Below are positions 43,250-50,938 of a stretch of 64,000 bases of DNA, piece after piece. A program made the position numbers and the translations under genes. Origin of the DNA: Dehalococcoidia bacterium. Its GTDB lineage: Bacteria > Chloroflexota > Dehalococcoidia > Tepidiformales > Tepidiformaceae. The notes below the pieces were generated by a model. That model saw nothing but the letters and a program-made list of their open reading frames with translations, ran no database searches and was not told where the DNA came from. How positions within the stretch are numbered: position 1 is the first letter of the stretch; each line of letters starts with the position of its first letter. Location: positions 186,001-250,000 of the forward strand of contig PQAO01000021.1 in assembly GCA_003104995.1 (NCBI GenBank), read 5' to 3'.

Positions 43250-44124
43250 TACCGGCCACCAGCCAGGAGAGTGTTGAGCCGCGCCGAAAGCGGCGCCGCC
43301 AGGTCTTCGCGTTGGAGCGCCGCCGCCACGTTGGCCACGATGTAACCCAGTGGCCGTCCCGTATCGTACCGCGTCCCTTCGAACTGGTACGACCAGACTG
43401 CCTCTCCGCTGGCGATCTGGCTCGCCAAAGCGTCCGTGATTTGCAGCTCGCCGTCCTTCCCCGGCGGAATCCGGTCGATGTGTTCGAAGATGGTCTCCGA
43501 GAGGATATACCGTCCGACGATCCCCAACCGTGAGGGTGCGTCCGCGAGTCGCGGCTTCTCCACCACCGCCCGGAGCCGCGCCGGGTTCGCCCCATCCACC
43601 GGGTCGACGATCCCGTACTGCGAAACGTCAGCGTCGGCCACCTGTTCGACCGCGATCACGCTTCCTCGCGTCGCGTTGTACGCGTCGGCGAGCTGCCCCA
43701 CGCACGACCGCTCTCCCAGGATGATGTCGTCGGGGAACATCAATGCGAACGGCTGCCCCTCCAGGAACGCGCGAGCACAGTTCACGGCGTGTGCGATGCC
43801 CAGTTGGCGCTCCTGGTACACCGAGTGGAACGTCGCCCGGCCGGCAATCTCCGCGAGCGAGTCCGCGAGCACCTGGTTTCCAGTTTCCCGGATGGCAGTC
43901 TCCACCCGGGCACCCGCCTGGAAGTGCTCGATGATCGACTCCTTGCCGCTCGCCACCACGAAGACAATAGTCGTGATGCCCGCGGCCAGCGCCTCTTCGA
44001 CGCTGTACTGGATGAGGGGCCGATCCACGATCGGCAGCATCTCCTTGGGGACCGCCTTGGTTGCCGGGAGCATCCGGGTACCAAGGCCGGCTGCAAGGAC
44101 GACGGCGGTGCTGACGTGGCTCAT
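43249..44124 (-). CDS. galU: UTP-glucose-1-phosphate uridylyltransferase
   Basis: A 291-residue nucleotidyltransferase making UDP-glucose. The pyrophosphorylase motif is GLGTRMLPATKAVPKEM, with the sugar-binding segments MFPDDIILGE and VVEKPRLADAPSRLGIVGRY. It supplies UDP-glucose for polysaccharides or glycogen-linked routes; the glgA/glgP block elsewhere in the window uses related sugars. The start 44124 has TACGAT exactly 6 nt upstream. It precedes the unknown 452-residue protein and is divergent from infC. Confidence 0.94.
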   Translation of the reverse strand: MSHVSTAVVLAAGLGTRMLPATKAVPKEMLPIVDRPLIQYSVEEALAAGITTIVFVVASGKESIIEHFQAGARVETAIRETGNQVLADSLAEIAGRATFHSVYQERQLGIAHAVNCARAFLEGQPFALMFPDDIILGERSCVGQLADAYNATRGSVIAVEQVADADVSQYGIVDPVDGANPARLRAVVEKPRLADAPSRLGIVGRYILSETIFEHIDRIPPGKDGELQITDALASQIASGEAVWSYQFEGTRYDTGRPLGYIVANVAAALQREDLAAPLSARLNTLLAGGR

Positions 44125-44157
44125 GCCGTGATCGTAGTGGTGCAGGTGATAAGCGGA

Positions 44158-44186
44158 TATACAGGAAAGGTCCGGGCTGCTAACAT
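44158..44186 (+). promoter_or_regulatory. Promoter of the infC-rpmI-rplT operon
   Basis: TATACA (44158-44163), 17-bp spacer and TAACAT (44181-44186). Transcription would begin near 44193, giving a ~28-nt leader with GGGGAG before the TTG start of infC. No L20-type leader structure could be confirmed by eye. Confidence 0.4.
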
Positions 44187-44220
44187 TGGAAGCTGTTTTC
44201 AAGTAATCCCGGGGAGCAGT

Positions 44221-44958
44221 TTGAGGAAACGATCGAAGGTACCGCCAAAGCCAGCGCCGCCAGAGCCGCGCATCAACGAACGCATCCGCGTGCCGGAAGT
44301 CCGCTTGATCGACGAGGAAGGCCGCCAGGTCGGTGTCGTCAAGACCGCCGAGGCGCTGGGCATGGCCCGCGAGCGCGATGTCGACCTGGTCGAGGTTGCC
44401 GCCCAGGCTTCCCCGCCAGTCGCCCGGCTGATGGACTTCGGCCGCTTCAAGTACGAACAGTCCAAGAAGGAGCGCGAGACCAAGAAACACCAGCAGAATG
44501 TGCAGCTCCGCGAAGTGCGCATGAAGCCGAAAATCGACGACCACGATATCGACTTCAAAACGCGGACCGCCGCCAAACTGCTGAAACAGGGTGACAAAGT
44601 CAAGGTCACGGTCATGTTTCGCGGGCGGGAAATCACCCATCCGCAGATCGGCAAAGCCCTGCTCGATCGAGTTATCGCCAGCCTCGACCACATCGCGATG
44701 GTCGAGAAGGGCGCGATGCTCGAAGGCCGCCACATGACCGTCATCCTCACCGCCGACAAGAAGAAGATGGCCGCTCTCGCGCGGGCCGCTGCCGCTGCTG
44801 CCGCCGCGGGAGAGGCTCCTGTCGAGGAAGAAGAAGACGAAGCCGTTGCCGCCGCCGCCGCTGAAGCACCGGTGATCGACGACCAAGACGATGAGATCGA
44901 GGAAGATGACGACGCCGCGGATGACGATGTCGACATCCACGACGACACAGGAGACTAA
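44221..44958 (+). CDS. infC: Translation initiation factor IF-3 with long acidic tail
   Basis: A 245-residue IF-3. The N-domain (INERIRVPEVRLIDEEGRQV) and C-domain (QLREVRMKPKIDDHDIDFKT, KVTVMFRGREITH) are standard, ending near residue 185. A ~58-residue extension follows: an alanine run, then GEAPVEEEEDEAVAAAAAEA and IDDQDDEIEEDDDA, strongly acidic and probably disordered. The TTG at 44221 has GGGGAG 4 nt upstream. It is followed 2 bp later by rpmI. Confidence 0.93.
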   Translation: MRKRSKVPPKPAPPEPRINERIRVPEVRLIDEEGRQVGVVKTAEALGMARERDVDLVEVAAQASPPVARLMDFGRFKYEQSKKERETKKHQQNVQLREVRMKPKIDDHDIDFKTRTAAKLLKQGDKVKVTVMFRGREITHPQIGKALLDRVIASLDHIAMVEKGAMLEGRHMTVILTADKKKMAALARAAAAAAAAGEAPVEEEEDEAVAAAAAEAPVIDDQDDEIEEDDDAADDDVDIHDDTGD

Positions 44959-44960
44959 AC

Positions 44961-45158
44961 GTGCCGAAGCTGAAGACCCACAAAGGCGCCGCCAGCCGCT
45001 TTCGCGTAACCGGCGGTGGCAAGATAGTTCGTATGTACGGAAGCCGGAATAACTTCCGCCGCAAGAAGCGCAAGTCGATCACCGTGCTGTTCGGGCGAAC
45101 CGTTGAAGTCGCCCCTTCGCATGCACCGATCGTGAAGCGGCTGCTCGCCGGACAGTAA
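44961..45158 (+). CDS. rpmI: 50S ribosomal protein L35
   Basis: A 65-residue L35: [20 protein letters not shown] and the basic FRRKKRKSI stretch are diagnostic. It starts with GTG 2 bp after infC and lies in the standard infC-rpmI-rplT order. Confidence 0.96.
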   Translation: MPKLKTHKGAASRFRVTGGGKIVRMYGSRNNFRRKKRKSITVLFGRTVEVAPSHAPIVKRLLAGQ

Positions 45159-45183
45159 GGCAGCACCCAGAGGAGCACCATCC

Positions 45184-45540
45184 ATGAGCCGAGTGAAGCG
45201 TGGCGTCACGTCGCATCGCCGCCACAAGAAAGTCCTGTCGCTCACAAAGGGCCACGCCGGTCAGCGCCACCGCCTGATCAAGCGCGCCAATGAGAGCATG
45301 CTGCACGCCCTGCGCTACAACTGGGTCGACCGCCGCGATCGCAAGGGCGACTTCCGCGAGCTGTGGATCATGCGTATCAACGCCGCCGCTCGCCTGCACG
45401 GCCTCACCTACAGCCGCCTCATCCATGGCCTCAAGGTCGCCGGCATTGAGCTCGACCGCAAAGCCCTCGCAGACCTCGCCGTCACCCGCCCCGATGCCTT
45501 CGAGGAGCTGGCTGGCCAGGCCAAAGCAGCCATCGCCTGA
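45184..45540 (+). CDS. rplT: 50S ribosomal protein L20
   Basis: A 118-residue L20 with [20 protein letters not shown] and [20 protein letters not shown], the usual length and motifs. It needs no partner outside the ribosome; in other bacteria L20 represses its own operon by binding the leader. AGGAG lies 9 nt upstream of the ATG. A strong terminator follows 24 bp later. Confidence 0.97.
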   Translation: MSRVKRGVTSHRRHKKVLSLTKGHAGQRHRLIKRANESMLHALRYNWVDRRDRKGDFRELWIMRINAAARLHGLTYSRLIHGLKVAGIELDRKALADLAVTRPDAFEELAGQAKAAIA

Positions 45541-45564
45541 ACGGCTCTCGTAGCCACCTTGAGG

Positions 45565-45590
45565 AGGCGCCCCACCATGGGGCGCCTTTC
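45565..45590 (+). terminator. Terminator of the infC operon
   Basis: AGGCGCCCC (45565-45573) pairs with GGGGCGCCT (45579-45587), loop ACCAT, followed by TTTC. Confidence 0.75.
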
Positions 45591-45641
45591 GCGTAGGGCC
45601 GATTCGGCCTCCTGTTCGCCGCCGGTTGGCTGCTGCGCCAT

Positions 45642-46124
45642 GTGCCAAAACCTGAGACCATTGCACCCCAGGGGGTCCTTCGCCGGATGTTGGAGCTGAA
45701 AGGTCACGTGAAAGCCTCGGGGCGCCGGGTCGAAAAGCCCTGGGGCTTCGAACTCGTCTGGACCGAACCACACCTCCCTTACGTTGGCAAGGTCATCCAC
45801 ATCAACGCGGGCGCTCGCCTTTCCCTCCAGGTGCACGACGCCAAGACTGAGACCTGGCTCCTGATCTCCGGCCGTGTCCTCGTCACCCTCGAGGACGACA
45901 CGGGCCAGCTCTCGGACTTTGAGATGCAGCCCGGCTCCGGGTACACCTGCCTTGCCGGGCGCAAACACCGCCTCGCCGGCATCACCGACTGCGAGGTGCT
46001 CGAAGTCTCGACGCCCGAGATTGGTGTCACCCATCGCCTCCAGGACGACTACGGCCGGCCAGACGAAGTCCTCGCCCCCATGGCCCCGGTGAGCCTGCCA
46101 ATCGCTACTGGCCCGACTGTGTAA
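45642..46124 (+). CDS. Cupin phosphomannose-isomerase-like protein
   Basis: A 160-residue protein with a cupin fold similar to the C-terminal domain of type II phosphomannose isomerases: VEKPWGFELVW and the metal-type motif RLSLQVHDAKTETWLLISGR, then TCLAGRKHRLAG. No nucleotidyltransferase domain is present. The start GTG 45642 has no clear ribosome site; the ATG at 45687 (145 residues) is an alternative. It is convergent with the ABC permease and overlaps it by 20 bp. Confidence 0.82.
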   Translation: MPKPETIAPQGVLRRMLELKGHVKASGRRVEKPWGFELVWTEPHLPYVGKVIHINAGARLSLQVHDAKTETWLLISGRVLVTLEDDTGQLSDFEMQPGSGYTCLAGRKHRLAGITDCEVLEVSTPEIGVTHRLQDDYGRPDEVLAPMAPVSLPIATGPTV

Positions 46125-46893
46125 GCCGCGGTATCCGCGAAAGGCCCAGCGCGTACACCAGCACCGCCACCGTCCCCAGTACAGCGAAGTCGAACGGAAG
46201 CCCGATGAACCCCTCGCCGCCCGCGGCATACGTGGCCAGTTGCATGGCATCAACGGCGTACGTCAGCGGGTTCGCGAATGCCATCACCCGCAGCCACACC
46301 GGTAGCCCATCGATCGGGAAGAACGCTCCTGAGAAGAACAGCAGCGGGAACAGCGCAAGGTTCATCAACAGGTGGAAGCCCTGCATCGACTGGATGCGCG
46401 AGGCAAACGCCTGGGCCAGCCCGGTGAGCATCAGGTTCAACAGCACGACCGCGGAGACGGCGATTGCGAAGCCCGGGAGTACCCCATGCTGCCACTCGAA
46501 CTCGACAAACGGAGCCGCCGCCACCAGCACCACAAGGGCCTGCACCACCCCGATAACGAGACTCGCCAGCGACTTCCCCAGCAGGATCACCCGCGGGTGA
46601 TGCGGTGTGGAGAGCAACAGCCGCAACACGCCGTTGTCCCGGTCCCGGAAGTACGACGCGCTTGAAAACGTCGACGAAAACACCGACGTCATGACTACCG
46701 TCCCGGCCACCAGGTAGGCGGTGAAGTTCCCCGCCGCCAGGTTCGCCGGCTGGAGACCGCTCGAGACCCCGTTTCCCAGGAATACCAGGAACAGCAGGGG
46801 CGTCAGGATCGACGAGTACAGTTGCGAACGCGATCGGGCAATGTTCAACAGTTCGCGCTCCGCCATGGTGGTCATCGCCGTGAGGGCACTCAT
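46105..46893 (-). CDS. ABC-2 type permease
   Basis: A 262-residue membrane protein with about six helices. TSVFSSTFSSASYFRDRDNG and VLRLLLSTPHHP are the ABC-2 permease signature, and the C-terminal half contains LFFSGAFFPIDGLPVWLRVM and NPLTYAVDAMQLATY. It works with the ATPase gene whose stop overlaps its start (ATGA). The substrate may be a drug or polysaccharide; undetermined. Confidence 0.9.
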   Translation of the reverse strand: MSALTAMTTMAERELLNIARSRSQLYSSILTPLLFLVFLGNGVSSGLQPANLAAGNFTAYLVAGTVVMTSVFSSTFSSASYFRDRDNGVLRLLLSTPHHPRVILLGKSLASLVIGVVQALVVLVAAAPFVEFEWQHGVLPGFAIAVSAVVLLNLMLTGLAQAFASRIQSMQGFHLLMNLALFPLLFFSGAFFPIDGLPVWLRVMAFANPLTYAVDAMQLATYAAGGEGFIGLPFDFAVLGTVAVLVYALGLSRIPRLTQSGQ

Positions 46894-47834
46894 TTCGAGC
46901 CCCCTGCCCGCCGCTGGATGTACCGGAAGTAGGCGTCTTCCAGCGACGACGACTCGATGCGCACACCGCGGATTCCCCTCCCCGCGAGCTCGAACAACCG
47001 CGGCACGAGCGCCGAAGCGTCGTCCGCCGTGACGTGCACAGTGTCTTCGTCGCGCAGGATCTCTCCCGTACCGGGCCACCCTCCAACCACCGCGAGTTCC
47101 TCGGCCGTCGCGCCCGGCCACGTGATTCGCACCGCGTCCCGCCGCAGTCCCTGCTTCAACTCGGCGGGCGTCCCGGTGGCGACGACGCGCCCATCCTGTA
47201 CGAACGCCACGCGGTCGCAGGCTGCGTCCGCCTCCGCGAGGTCATTGGTTGCGAGCAACACCGTCGTTGACCCGCGCGCTTCTCCCAGCGTGTCCCAGAG
47301 AATTTGGCGCTCTTCGGGGTCAACCCCTGTCGTAGGCTCATCGAGCAGGAGCATTTCTGGTTCGTGCAGCAGTGCCCGCGCGACCTCGAGCCGCCGCCGC
47401 ATTCCCCCCGAGAGGGTCGATACCGGATCGCCCGCCCGTTGAGCCAGACCGAAGCGTTCCAGCAGTGCCGGGATGCGCTCCTTCAGTGCCCCGCCCTGGA
47501 CACCAAACAGGCGCCCTGCGAACCGCAGATACTCCGCCGTCCGCATCAGCGGGTCGGCGCTGTTCTCCTGGAAGACCGTCCCCACGCGCGCCCTCAGCGC
47601 CCGTGATGGCGCCTCGCCCAATACCCGCAGTTCACCGGATCCAGGCTGCTCCATAGCAGCCAGCATCGCAATGAACGTGCTCTTGCCGCTCCCGTTGGGG
47701 CCAAGGATGCCGAATACCCCGCCGCGAGGCACCTCGAGCGAAAACCCGTCCAGCGCTCGCCGCTCGCCGTAGTCGCGGACGATGTCGCGTGCGGCGATCG
47801 CGGGCCCGGGGTGTTCCATGGTCTGAAGTGTCAC
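46890..47834 (-). CDS. ABC transporter ATP-binding protein
   Basis: A 314-residue ATPase: Walker A GPNGSGKST, signature TLSGGMRRRLEVARALLHEP, Walker B MLLLDEPTTGVDP. The C-terminal ~80 residues (LAVVGGWPGTGEILRDED) resemble the DrrA-type extension. GTG 47834 is used; ATG 47819 is in frame. It is downstream of the YggT genes and may be part of the same transcript, although a short GC-rich hairpin between them could separate the units. Confidence 0.92.
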   Translation of the reverse strand: MTLQTMEHPGPAIAARDIVRDYGERRALDGFSLEVPRGGVFGILGPNGSGKSTFIAMLAAMEQPGSGELRVLGEAPSRALRARVGTVFQENSADPLMRTAEYLRFAGRLFGVQGGALKERIPALLERFGLAQRAGDPVSTLSGGMRRRLEVARALLHEPEMLLLDEPTTGVDPEERQILWDTLGEARGSTTVLLATNDLAEADAACDRVAFVQDGRVVATGTPAELKQGLRRDAVRITWPGATAEELAVVGGWPGTGEILRDEDTVHVTADDASALVPRLFELAGRGIRGVRIESSSLEDAYFRYIQRRAGGSK

Positions 47835-47858
47835 ATCGCCCGCCCTGTCGGGCGAATC

Positions 47859-48122
47859 TTATTCCGGGGCGACCAGCATCCCAACCATCATCTGCATGAT
47901 CAGCAGCGCGATGATCGCCATCAGCGGGCTCATGTCCATCATGCCCGTGCTGGGCATGTACCGGCGGATAGGCTCGATGATCGGCTCCGTTACCCGGTGG
48001 AGCATCTGGTAGAGCGTGCTCGACTGGTCGACCGGGAACCAGCTCAGCAGCGACCTGGCGATGATCGCCCAGGTCAGCAGGTTCAGCCAGGTGTAGGTCA
48101 GCTGTGCAACGTACGGGTTTAT
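47859..48122 (-). CDS. YggT-family membrane protein with apparent ATA start
   Basis: An 87-residue integral membrane protein. Its residues 1-32 align without gaps to the neighbouring YggT protein, sharing RSLLSWFPVD, EPIIEPIRR and MPSTGMMDMSPL-type segments. The only start at the expected position is ATA at 48120-48122, with GGAG 7 nt upstream; no ATG, GTG or TTG is in frame before the first TM segment. Either translation starts at AUA, or the ATA is a mutated ATG or sequencing error. YggT proteins act in cell division or envelope integrity. Confidence 0.75.
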   Translation of the reverse strand: MNPYVAQLTYTWLNLLTWAIIARSLLSWFPVDQSSTLYQMLHRVTEPIIEPIRRYMPSTGMMDMSPLMAIIALLIMQMMVGMLVAPE

Positions 48123-48190
48123 GGCCGGTCTCCGGGAGACGGGATGGTGTGCCTCTCAGGATACCAGATCGGCAGAAAGGCCACGGAAGC

Positions 48191-48451
48191 TCACTGCCCC
48201 GCCGCCCTCCGCACCACGCTGATCATCACGTAGAGGACAACAATCACCACCATCGCCGAGAAGTCGATCATCCCCGTCCGCGGCATGACCCGGCGCACCG
48301 GCTCAAGCAGCGGCTCGGTGATCGTGTTCAACAGCCGCACCATCTCGTTGTTGCGGTCGACCGGGAACCACGTCAACAGCGACCGGATGATGATTGCGAA
48401 GATGAGCACGTACAGGAACAGGATGAAGATGTTGGCGATCTGGTCGTTCAT
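48191..48451 (-). CDS. YggT-family membrane protein
   Basis: An 86-residue two-helix protein of the YggT family: IFILFLYVLIFAIIIRSLLT then WFPVD, NTITEPLLEPVRRVMPRTGM. The MNDQIANI start at 48451 overlaps the proC stop by one base. It is one of two adjacent YggT genes; duplication of YggT next to proC and YggS is frequent in bacteria and connects to division and osmotic functions. Confidence 0.9.
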   Translation of the reverse strand: MNDQIANIFILFLYVLIFAIIIRSLLTWFPVDRNNEMVRLLNTITEPLLEPVRRVMPRTGMIDFSAMVVIVVLYVMISVVRRAAGQ

Positions 48452-49242
48452 CAGCCGTTTCCCAGCTCGATCGCGCGGCGGTGGGCCGCCCGGATGGCCT
48501 CCCCAATCGAGGCCCGGAACCCGCCCTTCTCCAGCTCGTGGAGCGCCGCCGCCGTCGTTCCCGCCGGCGACGTGACCCTTGCCCGCAGTTCCGAAGCCGG
48601 CCGCCCGGCCGCCTGTGCGTACACCGCCGATCCGTACACCGTCTGCAACACCAGCTCCTCCGCCTGCCCGCGGGTCAGGCCAACCGCTACGGCACCCTCT
48701 ACCATCGCCTCGATGAAGAGGAACACGTACGCCGGCCCGCTCCCGCTCACTGCCGTCGCCATGTCCAGTTTCTTCTCCTCTTCGACATAGATCTCCCGCC
48801 CGATCGCGGCCAGGAGGTTGCGCGCCAGCTCGCGCTGTTCTGCCAGGACCCCCGCCGTCGCGGTCCAGACACTCATCCCGGCCTTGGCTGCCACCGGCGT
48901 ATTCGGCATCACCCGGACGACCCGGTCGTGGCTGAACTCACGCTGAATCGACTCGATTCGCACGCCAGCCATGATCGAAAGCAGCAGCGCGTCGGCTTTC
49001 AGTGCCCCGCGGACGCTTTTCATGTCCTGGGGCTTCACGGAGAGGATCACCAGATCCGCATCAGCCATTGTGGCGCCCGGGTCGCCCGAGACACTCACGC
49101 CGTAGACGCTCCGCAGCTGGGCGCGCCGCGCCTCCACTACCTCGCACACGCACACGCGGCTCGCCTCGAATACGGACCGCTCGAGGGCCGCGGCGAGGAT
49201 CGCCTCGCCCATCACTCCACCGCCGATAATCGCGACATTCAC
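48451..49242 (-). CDS. proC: Pyrroline-5-carboxylate reductase
   Basis: A 263-residue NADPH-dependent reductase making proline. The glycine loop is IIGGGVMGEAILAAAL; the C-terminal dimerisation segment SGSGPAYVFLFIEAMVEGAV contains the conserved PAY. Its stop overlaps the second YggT start by one base and its start overlaps YggS (ATGA). The linkage of proC with YggS and YggT is a known conserved cluster. Confidence 0.95.
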   Translation of the reverse strand: MNVAIIGGGVMGEAILAAALERSVFEASRVCVCEVVEARRAQLRSVYGVSVSGDPGATMADADLVILSVKPQDMKSVRGALKADALLLSIMAGVRIESIQREFSHDRVVRVMPNTPVAAKAGMSVWTATAGVLAEQRELARNLLAAIGREIYVEEEKKLDMATAVSGSGPAYVFLFIEAMVEGAVAVGLTRGQAEELVLQTVYGSAVYAQAAGRPASELRARVTSPAGTTAAALHELEKGGFRASIGEAIRAAHRRAIELGNG

Positions 49243-49937
49243 TGGCGTTCTCCAAACAGGGCCCGCCCTACGCGGATATGGGTCGCGCCCTCCTCGATGG
49301 CCGTCTCGAAATCCTCGCTCATCCCCATCGACAGGTGGCGCAGGCCGTGGCGTTCCGCCAGCTTTCGGAGCTCCCCGAACACGGGCCGCACCCCCTCAGG
49401 CTCCGAAACCCGTGGCGCAACCGTCATGAGCCCGGTCACCCGCACATTCGTCAATCCACGCGCCACATCGAGCACATCCGGGAGTTGCTCCGGGAGGATG
49501 CCGTACTTGGTCGGCTCGGCGGCGACGTTTACTTCGATCATCAGCGGGACGGGGTTCGTGGCATTGCCGTCGATCACGCGCAGGAGCCGCTCCGAATCGA
49601 CGGCGTGAAGTATAGCAAACGTCCCCAGTGCGGCCCGGACCTTGTTCGTCTGCAGATGCCCGATCAAATGCCAGACCGGAGCTACGAGTGCCTGGTTGCG
49701 AGTCGCGCGGGCGACTTCGGCCGCCTTCGCAACGCCTTCCTGCACCCGGTTCTCGCCGAAGTCTGCGAGGCCCGCTTCCATCGCGGCGAGCACAGTCTCC
49801 GCCGGCCACGTCTTGGTCACGGCGATCAGCGTCACGTCAGCCGGCGATCGCCCGGACCGTTGGCATGCGCGCTCGATCCGCCCGCGCACTGCCGCCAGGT
49901 TCGCGCCGATCGCGGAAACGGTTGCCGCCGCCGTCAT
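49239..49937 (-). CDS. YggS-family PLP-binding protein
   Basis: A 232-residue alanine-racemase-fold protein that binds PLP and regulates B6 and amino-acid balance. VTLIAVTKTWP contains the PLP Lys; EVNVAAEPTKYG, GLMTVAP, SMGMSEDFETAIEEGATHIR are family motifs. It is coupled by ATGA overlaps with proC downstream and with a membrane-protein gene upstream. Confidence 0.93.
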   Translation of the reverse strand: MTAAATVSAIGANLAAVRGRIERACQRSGRSPADVTLIAVTKTWPAETVLAAMEAGLADFGENRVQEGVAKAAEVARATRNQALVAPVWHLIGHLQTNKVRAALGTFAILHAVDSERLLRVIDGNATNPVPLMIEVNVAAEPTKYGILPEQLPDVLDVARGLTNVRVTGLMTVAPRVSEPEGVRPVFGELRKLAERHGLRHLSMGMSEDFETAIEEGATHIRVGRALFGERQ

Positions 49938-50200
49938 CCGAGGTCCGGCGGGTGTTTCGCTTCCCACACGCCCCGAGCGACCAGCGCCGCGACCACCGCT
50001 GCGATAGCGCCAAGCCCCAGCCAGCTGCTCACCATGAAAAGCCAGAAGAGCAGGATGAGCGCAAACACGAACCCGAACAGCAGCCCGAGCGGCAGTGCCA
50101 GCGTCCTGAACACCGCCCAGATGATGCTGAACGTCTCGCGCCACGAACCTGGTTTTGGCCCGTCGTCCGGCGGCGTGTCCTGGCCGTAATAGAAGCCCAT
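49934..50200 (-). CDS. Two-helix membrane protein upstream of YggS
   Basis: An 88-residue protein with a soluble N-terminus (MGFYYGQDTPPDDGPKPG) and two hydrophobic segments (ALPLGLLFGFVFALILLFWL, LGLGAIAAVVAALVARG). No family identified. The ATG at 50200 is chosen; a GTG at 50206 is in frame. Its stop overlaps the YggS start (ATGA), which makes it the first gene of the YggS-proC-YggT operon. Confidence 0.72.
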   Translation of the reverse strand: MGFYYGQDTPPDDGPKPGSWRETFSIIWAVFRTLALPLGLLFGFVFALILLFWLFMVSSWLGLGAIAAVVAALVARGVWEAKHPPDLG

Positions 50201-50378
50201 GGGCACAGTGTAAGCCCGCGAGCGGAAACGAATGAGTCAGGGCATCGAAGCGTGTGAGCCAGGACCAGCGGTGGCGGCGGTAGGGGATGGGCCGTGTGCT
50301 CACTGGGTTGATGGTGCGTGGTCGGACTGCCGCTCGCAGGGGTAGCGGGAGGGGTTGGCGGCAGCCGTGTGGCCGGAG

Positions 50379-50663
50379 TCAGGAGTCGAGCAGACTGCGT
50401 GAGCCGTGTACAACAGCAACGACTTCGACACGATCGGCGAAACGTTCGTAGATGATTCGGTAGTCGCCCTCAACCAATTCGCGAAATACACGCTCGTCGA
50501 ATTCAGGGACAATCCGGCCCGACTCCGGAAACGCTTCGAGTTGGCTCAGCCGTTCCGTGACCCGATCCACCAGGCGGGCTCCAGCACCGGCCGAAAACTC
50601 TTCCAGCCGGGAAACCAGGTCATCGAAATTGGCGCTCGCCCTCGGTGTCCAGGTGACCCTCAA
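50379..50663 (-). CDS. ParE/RelE-type toxin (third module)
   Basis: A 94-residue toxin: MRVTWTPRASANFDDLVSRL, then ESGRIVPEFDERVFRELVEG, DYRIIYERFADRVEVVAVVH, the same architecture as the toxins at 36854 and 37582. Its start overlaps the stop of the antitoxin gene immediately upstream (ATGA, 50660-50663). It is located between the YggS operon and the nrdJ terminator. Confidence 0.86.
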   Translation of the reverse strand: MRVTWTPRASANFDDLVSRLEEFSAGAGARLVDRVTERLSQLEAFPESGRIVPEFDERVFRELVEGDYRIIYERFADRVEVVAVVHGSRSLLDS

Positions 50664-50851
50664 GGAAGTGGTTTGAGCCCGTACTTGGCGCGGATCTCGT
50701 TATTGCTGATCATCGGCGCTTCGTCTCGCGAGCGCAGCCCGGCCTCAATCTCCGCCCGAACGTACATGGCGTACTTGAAGTCCTCCCATGTCGCGTCGTC
50801 CGGGAGCGATTCGATGAGCTTGTGAGCTTCGTCCTTCACGGTGGTGGCCAT
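50660..50851 (-). CDS. Type II antitoxin (third module)
   Basis: A 63-residue protein: MATTVKDEAHKLIESLPDDA then TWEDFKYAMYVRAEIEAGLR, a known antitoxin-type helical layout, with IRAKYGLKPLP at the end. Its stop overlaps the toxin. The start is ATG 50851, preceded at 6 nt by TATACT with no Shine-Dalgarno, so leaderless transcription is likely. It is a different subtype from the MSTK antitoxins. Confidence 0.82.
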   Translation of the reverse strand: MATTVKDEAHKLIESLPDDATWEDFKYAMYVRAEIEAGLRSRDEAPMISNNEIRAKYGLKPLP

Positions 50852-50857
50852 GGAACG

Positions 50858-50863
50858 AGTATA
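50858..50863 (-). promoter_or_regulatory. -10 element of antitoxin 3
   Basis: TATACT on the minus strand, 6 nt upstream of the antitoxin ATG and 19 bp beyond the nrdJ terminator stem. Confidence 0.5.
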
Positions 50864-50881
50864 CCAACCTCCCAAATCAAC

Positions 50882-50905
50882 GGCGGGCGCCTCTCAGCGC
50901 CCGCC
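50882..50905 (-). terminator. Terminator of the nrdR-orf-nrdJ operon
   Basis: GGCGGGCGC (50882-50890) and GCGCCCGCC (50897-50905) form a 9-bp stem with a 6-nt loop 33 bp after the nrdJ stop, followed on the minus strand by GTTGATTT. Confidence 0.65.
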
Positions 50906-50938
50906 CTGGGGCCGTGTTTGGATTCCCTGCCTCCTACC

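Noticed and set aside
49938-50303. Upstream extension of the YggS frame
   Set aside because: It lies within the two-helix membrane protein gene, in another frame; YggS begins naturally at 49937 with an ATGA overlap.
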